Shown in pieces: positions 55,597 through 64,000 of a stretch of 64,000 nucleotides of DNA. Both the position numbers and the translations under genes were made by a program. Under the pieces are notes generated by a model. The model worked only from the letters and a program-made list of their open reading frames with translations, had not been told where the DNA came from and did no database searches. Location: contig NC_035446.2 of the NCBI RefSeq assembly GCF_002127325.2, positions 160,735,878 to 160,799,877 of the forward strand, read 5' to 3'. The DNA is from Helianthus annuus (lineage: Eukaryota > Streptophyta > Magnoliopsida > Asterales > Asteraceae). Every line of letters starts with the position of its first letter. Positions within the stretch are counted from its first letter, which is position 1.

Positions 55597-55998
55597 ATGG
55601 AGATGGTTGTTGGCGACGGCAGACGCGGCGGAGGCCATTCTGTGTTCCGACGATGGGTGACTACGGCGGTAGCGATGTTTTCCGCGGCAGCTAGGGTTCA
55701 ATTCCGACCATGGTAAGTTTTCAGTTCCGATTGGGTTTAACCTGCTTTTCATTTCTTTTTTCCCTCCTCTTAGGCTTTTCTTCTTCGTAACCCTCTTATT
55801 TCTCTCCACAGCTTCACCGTCGTTCGGTATTCTCGATCATCATCTTCAAACGGTCACTGCTCGCCAACATCAAACGATTCAACAAAGAAGAGAGAAAACT
55901 AATTGATTCAAGACGACGACGACCATACCAGGCGACGATGATGGGTCGCGTTGACGCCGAACGGTCGTGCTTCTTGGTTCCCATACGACGGTGTCCGG
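55597..55998 (+). CDS. Possible small spliced gene (two exons), weak
   Basis: ATG 55597 opens a frame (MEMVVGDGRRGGGHSVFRRW) ending at a good donor (CCATG before GTAAGT, 55713). A matching acceptor TCTCTCCACAG ends at 55811, and the joined frame continues for about 30 codons (CFTVVRYSRSSSSNGHCSPT) to a TAA, giving about 68 residues. A second donor-like GGTAATG follows at 55998. Composition is less AT-rich than the surroundings, and an Arg/Gly-rich basic protein results. No domain is recognised. It may equally be the leader of a longer transcript, a non-coding RNA, or a gene fragment carried by a transposon. Confidence 0.2.
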
Positions 55999-56000
55999 GT

Positions 56001-57032
56001 AATGTTATTTTGTATATTATATTTGTAATCAGGATTGTTTATTTGTTATGGCCCTAATTTTTTCTATGTTATCGATTTAGGGTTTCCCCTAATCTTTTTT
56101 CGGTTAGTGTTACTGTTTGAATATAAGAAAATTAACTATTGTACGTGCAAAAGAAGTTGAAAAAGAAGAATAATTTGTTTCTTGAGGTGAAACTCCAGTG
56201 TTGCTTGATTGAAATGTATGTTTTTATTTCTATTTATAAGGATACTAGTCTAAGTCCCCGTGTAATACACGGGTGGCTAAACAACAAAAAATTAATACTT
56301 TAATACGTAAATACATTGTTACAGGTTTGTTCGAATATTAAGATAAATAAGATCTTATAAAAATTAATTAACGATTACATTTCATATTAATTATCATGTA
56401 TACGTCTATAAATAATTTTTTTTAAATGAAAGAAATGTTGTATTAAATCTATAAAAAAAATTGGATTTAAATCACAAACCCGCTTTTCCCACTTTTATAT
56501 AAAAGTAGTTAACTCTTACCTAATAAAAAATGTCCACATTAAATCACAACCCCGCTTTTCCCACTTTTGTATAAAAGCAACAAATTGCATATTTAGGTAT
56601 AATTAATAGTTTTTATGTTACATCAAATGGTTTTATAAAAAAGAAAAAAAATTGCAGCCAAAGAATCCCCTAAGAGCAGATGTGTAGCCTTGAAAATATG
56701 GAGCTTCTTTTCATCCATTAACCTGTAAACTGTTTCCACAATATACATTCATAACATTAATAAAAACGGGGCAACTAATAAAATTTATAGTATGATAATT
56801 TCACCCTTCTCATTTTCCTTAAGCTTTATATGTATGCAAATGAGTATATATGACCTAATTCTTTTGTTGGGTGGTTATAATAAGATTATCCCAGTTGAAG
56901 ATGACGTCAATATTATCATTAAATTAGATAATCATGGAGTCAACTACAAGAAAGTCAACTTAGAATGCATTTTATAAAAAGATCCCCTACTGTGAACAAA
57001 TTGTAAAATTAAAGTGTTCTTATCACTATATG
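56001..57032. other. AT-rich stretch with a CCCGTGTAATACACGGG palindrome
   Basis: A near-perfect palindrome CCCGTGTAATACACGGG lies at 56257-56273, of a type often found near the ends of plant Helitrons or small transposons. A duplicated phrase CCCGCTTTTCCCACTTTT occurs near 56479 and 56552. No gene is supported; the open frame at 56792-56977 has no recognisable domain. Confidence 0.35.
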
Positions 57033-57240
57033 TAGGGGTGAGCACTATTAGGGCCGGTCCGAAAAAACCGAAGAACCGACCCATTATAAAACCAAACCCG
57101 ACCCAAATGGAGCATGTTGGGTATTTGTTTGGTTCTGAGATATCAGCTGGATTCGTATAAACCCGAGCGAAACCGTCTGGACCGAATTAAAATGCAAAAA
57201 TAATATAACATGGGCTAGGCCCATCAATTTTGCAGGATAT
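57033..57240. mobile_element. Probable hAT-like MITE remnant
   Basis: TAGGGGTGAGCACTATTAGG at 57033 followed by GGTCCGAAAAAACCGAAGAACCG-type sequence resembles the left end of common plant hAT MITEs. The matching TGCTCACCCCTA right end is not seen, so the copy is partial. Confidence 0.35.
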
Positions 57241-57919
57241 CCCTCACCTATACATTATCGTTATAGACCAAATTCATCTTCATAATATGAAACAACATCA
57301 TGTGTAAGTATTATAAACAAACCTGGAGTTGTAGTTGTCTTCTGGAGGGCACTCCCCAGTCACATCTCCTGAAAGGTGAATATATCAAGTATACAACATC
57401 AAGCCTCTTAATTTCGACCAGTTAATGATTTCAGTATTCCACATTTGAATCGTTTGACCATTTATCTGAGTATGACCACTGCCATCTCAAAGTAATTTTA
57501 TCCGAGTTAGCTCTTTTAATTGTTAAATCGACCCATTAAAGATAAAACAGAATCGACCCATTATTAACCGGTCGAAGTTGCGAAATCTATATTGATGCCA
57601 ATTTTCTTTGAATGCACATAACAAAAAAACAGTAAAACATGTGAGTTGCCAGTTTACTTACACCTGTATTTACAAAAAAAAAAAAGTAAACACTTACCTT
57701 GGAATGAAACTGGCAATCATCCTCCTTTACTACAAATGGCTCACCGGTTGTTGAAAACCATCCCTCTTTTCCTTAATCACCACAATGGTATGGCTAACAA
57801 TCACCACCGCCCACAACCACTAACAACTCATCTGCCACCAGATTTTCGCACTCAAACCACCTGCTACACTCATGCCTCTCTATAAAACAACAATTAAAAA
57901 AGCACATAACTCCAATACT
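57241..57919. other. Unassigned stretch
   Basis: No gene or repeat identified with confidence; the open frame at 57646-57885 is His/Pro-rich without a domain. Confidence 0.35.
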
Positions 57920-57929
57920 TTTCCAAATA

Positions 57930-60900
57930 GAGTTAATTGCTCGGATGGTCCATGTGGTTTTACGTTTTTTCACGTTTAGTCCCCACCTTTTGAAAATAGC
58001 AGGTATGCTCCCTATGGTTTGTCATTTTGTTACTCGGATAGTCCCTGGGTATATATTAGTTAGTTTAGAAATAGCTGGTATGCTCCCTATGGTTTGTCAT
58101 TGTCACACCCCGATTTTCCACGTGTCAACCGGTGGGCCCGGTGGGGAGTATCGTGACGTAGTTGGCAACAATATAGTCAAACCACACAATTATATGAATG
58201 CACAGCGGAAGCAAAAGGTAAATATATTACAATCCGAATAAAAAGTAACATCCAAGTATTACAACGGAACTATTCAACAGACTTTAGACGCCTAGAACTT
58301 GCAAGATTCCTTATTAACGTCCTGAGCAGCTTCCTGCCTATTACGTACTTGTACCTGTCACTTAGACTTTTGAAAATACGTCAGTTTTCACTGGTAAATA
58401 CACTCAACTGACTCATTTGAAAAGAGTTTAAGAAAATTGATTTAGATGCACCAGGCACAAACTATTTTGACACTTTGATTAAAATGCACAGAGGCAAAAT
58501 TAATCTTTTATAACTTGGGATAATCATTTTTATAATCTTGTATACAGATTTACATGTTCGTTGTACGTTCAGGGCCCGATGTAGAAACCGAGTCAAGATT
58601 AACAGACACATCACAAGTATAGGCCCACTGAGCGTGAGATACCGTTTCCCTTACGCAGCTGTCAGGTGTATGCCTACACCCCATGCATAAGGCGTGACCA
58701 TTTTATAATACAATGATGTCAAGGATATCCGGGACATGGTCATTAACCCCTAAAGGCTTTTATTTCAAACAATACAGATCAAACCGGGTTACCTCAATAA
58801 TTTAATCACTATCCGATTAAATATTCAATACCCGACCAAGCAGTATTATTATACCGTATCCCAAGCCCTTATAGGGAAATAAGTTAAGAGTATTTACCTG
58901 AGCTAGCTCCTGTCTTAATTTGTAAGAATAATAACTCAGCCGTATTCACTTAAGTAAGCGTAGGTACAATTTACCGGAAGGCTCTAGTCTGGAATGAAGG
59001 TTTTAAAATAACCTATTAGAATCCTAACGGGTCTTTTATATTGGCCGTAGCCTAGACCGGTCAGTCTCAAAAGATAGATACGGTTTAATCGCGTGAAAGG
59101 TGAAAACCGGGAATGGAATGTGATTTTTGACCCAACAAGTTTGAAGACTTGTTTTATAGGGGTATAATAATCACACTCTGTATTTTGGGTCGAAACAATA
59201 TCGTTTGACCCGTATCGGCTAATTTATGTAAACTAGTTACACAAGCCGAACCATGCGCGCAAAAGGTGCAACGGGTAACCGTTAGAGTCCTACACTATTT
59301 TCCTAAGTCAATATGCTTTAAAGAAGTTGGGGTATCAGTAGGATACCTTCCGTAATGCCCGTAATGAGTTTAAATTGATATTATGCCCCGTAGGGGTATT
59401 TCGGTCTTTTTAAAGATTATTAAAGAGGTTTTAGAGTTCTACAGGGAATCTAAGTTTCCCGATCAGTTTATAAAGTCTAAAATACTTTATTTATTATTTA
59501 AAATCAGTAGCAACTGGAATCGGGTCAAAAGACCTTATAGAACTTGGTTTACGGCCGAAAAGGGCATATTCGGTAATTACCGAACCGTAGCCATAACCGC
59601 AGGTTATGAGCAGGGTAAAAATAATTAAAAATCTTTAAAAATCCCAAAATATTATTTTACATCAGTGAGTAAAAGGTTTGGTGTCGAAATCCGGGTTTAG
59701 ATAGGCGTTATGCTAATTGCGCTATTTAATTACTAAAGTTTCGCAATTTGCGCTAATTGGCATAACTCTTATTCTGGACCTCGGATTGACATGAAATTTT
59801 AGGGACATGCTTAGAATTCAGTAATCAAGGTCATGATCCGTTCACATGTCCGAAAATCTCGTTTAAATTTATAAAGGGCGTTACGGTCAACTTTTTAAGC
59901 AATTAACGGAAATGCGTAAAAGACTCGGACAACAACGAACCGGTCACAGAGGTTTATACCATCATGTAACCTGGTCCTAAGAGAGTCCTAAGGCATATCT
60001 AAATCGAACTTTAACGGGTCAGAACTGAAGTTAATGCATAAGTCAAACTTTTGCGACTTTCGATTCCGAACCGGGTCAATATAGCAAATGGTCGGATCAA
60101 ACATGCGTAGACTAATTTATATACTTATTATCATGTTTTATGATCATCAAAACTGGTTTCATAGCATCCACATTACAGATTATGTACATCACAAAGTGGC
60201 TTTCTGTTGACTTTCTAAGTGCACGTTTGACTCGACATTTCAACTAGTTGGAGTGGTGATCAGGGGGAACCCTTTTGAGAGTTTATTACCCACATAAATA
60301 CCAACACATAACTACTTTTGATTCGACAATTCACTGGACCATTCGTGATTTATCGCAAAGTCAATCGTTAGTTACGACGGATTGACTTTTGAGCTAAACT
60401 AAGCAAAAACTAAACCACAAAAGGGTTAGACAACTTACAGAAGCTTATGCACGACTTAGGAAGTTAGAAGAACAACTTGAGAGCTCCAGGAATGATCAGG
60501 AGATGTGTTTTGAGTTGTGATTCATTTGTGAACTTAACATGGCCTTTTATAGTAAAGTTTTCACCACAACTCTTTGACACACAAGTCTACCAACTGACCA
60601 CAACCTTCCAACATGTGTTCCTAATGTTTAGGGGTTGTTTAGGGGCCAATTGGAAGGGTTTAAATGCATCCTATGGCGTTTAGAAGGCTGAACAGCCAAG
60701 TTAAGCATTTTTCTGCATCTGGGACCTCCACGCGGCCCGCATGGGAGATCAAGCAGCCTTGTACGCGGGCCGCCTGGATCTTGATATCAGACGCGTAAAT
60801 ACAGAAGGCTCACGGCCTACGTAAACTAACCCAAATTCTTTACGCGGCCCGCGTTAGGTCAGTTTTCCAAGATTTTTGAATCTTTTATAATCATGACTAA

Positions 60901-61655
60901 ATCTTTGCAATTAATAACGAAATCTTCGGTATTTAATAACCTGACCTTTCGGGTTTGAAGGGGTAACTTTGCGATTTGGCCCTTGATTATTTACAACTAA
61001 GGGCCTCGTGTTATTTACCCGCATTGTTAAGTCCCCGGTTAGTTTATTAATTATTCGGAAAGCATTAACTTTCATTGTTGACGCTTTTAACCCCTCGCAT
61101 ACGAATTTGATCAAAACTTTCTCGTTTTAAAACGGAACTTCGCGAAATTTATATAGTACATTCTAGTGAGCGTATTTTCCTGTTACAAAGCCTCGGGTTC
61201 GTCAAAGGGTCACTCAGAGGTATAATTAAACATGTTGACACAGTTAACCCCTGCAGATTGTAATCTCTCACTTTCTTTCGCGTTTCGCTTCCGTACGATC
61301 CATGATTTATTCGTTTGAAGGTACGAGCATCGTTTAGGGTTACTATACAGTATATTTACCCTTTATTGACATTTATAACCCTCGAATTTACATACTTTCA
61401 AGGTTTGTCAACTTTAGTCCTTTATTTAATATTAAGTGCCACATGTAAACTCAAGACACGTGTCAATACATTATTGAACAAAAATTTCGAGGTGTTACAG
61501 TCATTTTGTTACTCGGATAGTCCCCGGAGTAAATGTCAGGGGACTATCCAAGTAACAAAATGACAAACCATAGGGAGCATACCTGCTATTTTCAAAAGGT
61601 GGGGACTAAACGTGAAAAAATGTTAAACCACAGGGACCATCCGGGCAATTAACTC
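57930..61655. mobile_element. Small MULE MITE, split by solo LTR E
   Basis: GAGTTAATTGC at 57930 and GCAATTAACTC ending 61655 are inverted, with the inner arms (TAGTCCCCACCTTTTGAAAA, AGCAGGTATGCTCCC) mirrored on the other side. Direct repeats TTTCCAAATA flank it (57920-57929 and 61656-61665), 9-10 bp, as for Mutator elements. Without E the element is about 320 bp. It is a relative, by terminus, of the element at 52296-53504. Confidence 0.85.
58101..61499 (-). mobile_element. Solo LTR E (Ty3/Gypsy type, same family as A), 3,399 bp
   Basis: Minus-strand LTR: TGTAACACCTCGAAATTTTT at the right edge and GGGGTGTGACA at the left edge, with TSD GTCAT (58096-58100 and 61500-61504). It matches LTR A along its length, including the TATA region (minus-strand CTATAAAAGGCC near 60545) and GCGGGCCGC motifs (60732, 60765, 60844). 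No internal sequence flanks it. It gives an uninterrupted reference for the place where C entered LTR A. Confidence 0.93.
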
Positions 61656-61729
61656 TTTCCAAATATATGTATTAGTTCATTTACCATAAAATTTTAACTT
61701 TGTCTCAATCTTAGCATACCAGTAATAAC

Positions 61730-62191
61730 CAGTGTTGTAAAAGTCGGATTACTCGGCCGAGTACTCGGCGAGTACTCGGTCCTCGGACCCCCTCCGAGGC
61801 GACTTCCTCCTAGGCGGTCTCAATTAGTCGGCCTCGGGATTACTCGGGAGTACTCGGTGCCTAGTCGGCCTAGTCGGCGCCTAGTTGGACGTAGTCGGCC
61901 TAGGCGGTCAACGTGGGTTGTTGACTTTTAATCGGTCAAATTCGGTCAAAATCGGCCTACTCGGACTACTCGGCCTTGTACTTAGACTAGTCGGACTTGT
62001 ATTCAGAATATTTGAACTTTAAACATGTTTCATTTTAAATTATACTCAGTTGACATGAATTATGCTTATTTTAACACACAAATAATATATAACAATTAAT
62101 TTTCTTTATATTTACCATGTCCGCGTACTCCCCGAGTACTCTCCGAGTACTCCGATTACTCCCAACTCCCCAGTCGGCCGACTAGGGACCG
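61730..62191. mobile_element. TACTCGG-rich hAT-like element, 5' part
   Basis: Starts CAGTGTTGTAAAAGTCGG, like plant hAT MITE ends, and is filled with TACTCGG/CCGAGTA and CCTAGTCGG motifs at both its ends, partly mirrored (61745-61870 and 62120-62180). The right terminus is missing; sequence switches to an LTR-like start at 62192. Confidence 0.55.
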
Positions 62192-64000
62192 TGTGACAAC
62201 CCAAACTTCTGAGGTTAGTGTCGTTTAATTTTGTGACCTTAATGTTCCGTTTTCTCTTTCGATGGGAAGCGTATTGGGGGTGTTATAATTCCGCTAAATG
62301 TAAGTATGTTATTCTTTTCACTCAACACTCGTAACCTTAATAAATTCCCTAAACATAAGACATGGTACATTCGTTGTGCATCTAAGAAATTAGTGGTCCC
62401 CACATTGATAAACTCTACGGCTCAAAATACTTGCAAACACTTGGATTACACAAGTGTTAAGCACATGCTACATATCACACATTAAGCCCAACTCTTGGTC
62501 AGCTTTTCCTTTAAGCCCAACCGGCCATGGCCCACCCTTCTCTAAATTATATTTACGTGAAACTATGATGGGGGCATACAATCTTCTTGCACGGTTTTAG
62601 TAAACCCTAAACCCTACTTCTCACCCAAACGACGGCTGTAACAAGGTTCCCCTCTCCTGTTCCGATTACACCTTGGTCCTCCTGTTCCGGTTGCATAGTG
62701 ATTGTGAAGATTATCGGTTAGTAATCTTTGCCTGATTGTTCATGTATGTGTTTACTATATATTGATAATGTGACGAGTAGAGTTATAAACGGATTAGGAT
62801 TGCTTGTCGACATGCATGAACTGTGATGTTAGGTTGTGTTAAATATATACGGATTAGCGGTTTCGATTGTTAATAATGTTGCGGCCCTCAATCACGTATA
62901 TAAAACCATGTCGAGGTTATTCATGAATGCTTATTCGACTTTCGTCGAATCCGTTATGCGCAAATGTTCACGGTTTCGCATGGTTAAGAATAATACTTCC
63001 GGTGTAAGTAATTGCGTGTATTGGGTGTTTTAAATAACAAAGATGATGTTCGAATCTGTTGCGGTGCATACGATAAAAGAAAATGCATGTTTAATGGTTC
63101 TGATTAATGTTGTTGATGAATTCTCGTGATTTGAATAACTGCTGCTCATGATCTATTGTTGGCTGTTAGAAAACGATGAGGGTGATGATAATATACATGG
63201 GTGGGACGTGTGATGTTTGATGACCGCATAACTGTTACCTGATGTATGCACAAAAAAATAGATTAATATGTTCTGACATTGACTTGGTTACATGAATCCT
63301 TGACAATGATAACTTGATCAAAATCAGTAATATTATGACTAGTTTAAAAAGGTGTTAGACCACTAAATGGTTTTGGCTTCTTGTGTGATGCTAGTCTCTT
63401 GTGTGGGTAAATCGTAATGGTGATGGTCATTATAAATTGATATAGAGGCGACCAGCTCCTATTAATATGTATGCATAGATCGAACAGGAATAGCTAGCTA
63501 TATTAATTAGTGTGGTTATGATACAGAACTTGATATGATGATGATTTATGTGATAGAATGTGTTATTAACAATTTGGTTTATGTGTGATGCATGAAAACC
63601 GAGTGGAATGATGATGTGTTTGCTATGAGGATTCCTGTAATCATGAGCTAGTAATAGATGTGTTGACAATTGTGAATGAAACATATAGTGAGTGGCCGAC
63701 AACTGAGATTAGACAATCTCTTTCATTTGACCATTGGATTTTTGGGTTTTGTTTCAAGTTTTGGGCTGAACAAAAAGGGATCTCGGGCTGTGTGGGTGAA
63801 TATGTGGACTAGGCCAGCCGCACATAGGGTAAAAGGGTACACTAAATTCACAAAATTCAAGTAAATGGACTATGATATATCATAGTCTGACAAATTGATA
63901 AAGGGGGTGGCCAAGTGTAGTCTCGATCTAATCAAGCACATGGGTATTTTTAATGAGGTTGTCATGTGATAGCCTAGGGAACAACGAACATTTTTGCTAT
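62192..64000 (+). mobile_element. Putative LTR, left part, running off the window
   Basis: TGTGACAACCCAAACTTCTG at 62192 resembles the start of plant Gypsy LTRs, and it abruptly interrupts the TACTCGG-rich element. No coding domain is seen through the end of the window, as expected inside a long LTR. Its right end, primer site and TSD lie outside, so the call rests on the start motif and the interrupted neighbour. Confidence 0.45.

Noticed and set aside
55588..55809. Minus-strand 73-codon frame
   Set aside because: Basic low-complexity translation opposite the better-supported plus-strand splice signals; no domain.
56257..56273. Helitron end
   Set aside because: The CCCGTGTAATACACGGG palindrome is suggestive, but no TC start, CTRR end or nearby terminal hairpin pair could be shown.
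59383..59628. 81-codon frame in LTR E
   Set aside because: Inside a solo LTR and antisense to its transcription; no homologous open frame in LTR A.

Overview
This is plant nuclear DNA: AT-rich, with spliced genes, plant-type LTR retrotransposons (Met-initiator and Asp-type primer-binding sites), Mutator-like, hAT-like and CACTA-like transposons, and no prokaryotic features. LTRs beginning TGTAACACCTCGAAA and ending GGGGTGTGACA, GCGGGCCGC motifs in the LTRs, and the gag style suggest an asterid, most likely Asteraceae. That last step is recognition, not proof.

Layout. 1-1.9 kb: AT-rich repeats and a CACTA-like terminus. 1.9-4.1 kb: a decayed Mutator-like (MULE) transposase gene, cut off before its catalytic domain. 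4.1-7.2 kb: a tandem array (two full units of about 1.35 kb and one partial) carrying a small HSP20/alpha-crystallin-like gene; unit 1 is open, unit 2 has two stop codons, unit 3 is truncated. 7.8-8.05 kb: a 31-bp minisatellite. 8,252-48,836: one 40.6-kb retrotransposon complex. 49.0-50.1 kb: a three-exon, two-domain HSP20-like gene on the minus strand. 50.5-64 kb: a hAT-type MITE, a MULE transposase pseudogene, a 1.2-kb MULE with long terminal inverted repeats (TIRs), a solo Copia-like LTR, a small MULE MITE split by a solo Gypsy LTR, and a TACTCGG-rich element apparently cut by another LTR that runs off the window.

The complex is resolved by target-site duplications (TSDs). Solo LTR A (TSD GTAGA) is split by C, a chromovirus-like Ty3/Gypsy element (TSD TCATT). 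C's 5' LTR is split by B, an antisense gag-only element (TSD TCTCG). C's gag is split by D, a complete Athila element with one 2,071-codon gag-pol ORF and the extra Athila ORF (TSD CTTAT). LTR divergence counted by eye agrees with this order: C about two dozen differences in 3.5 kb, B three in 2.6 kb, D none seen in 1.1 kb.

The only plausible host genes are the HSP20-like ones. With the complex removed, the tandem array and the two-domain gene would lie about 1.2 kb apart and convergent, so the locus looks like a small HSP20 cluster split by retrotransposon insertion. I found no previously unknown enzymatic system. The most unusual items are the nested architecture, the gag-only element with promoter-proximal tandem arrays, the pristine Athila copy, and the MULE-HSP20 junction.
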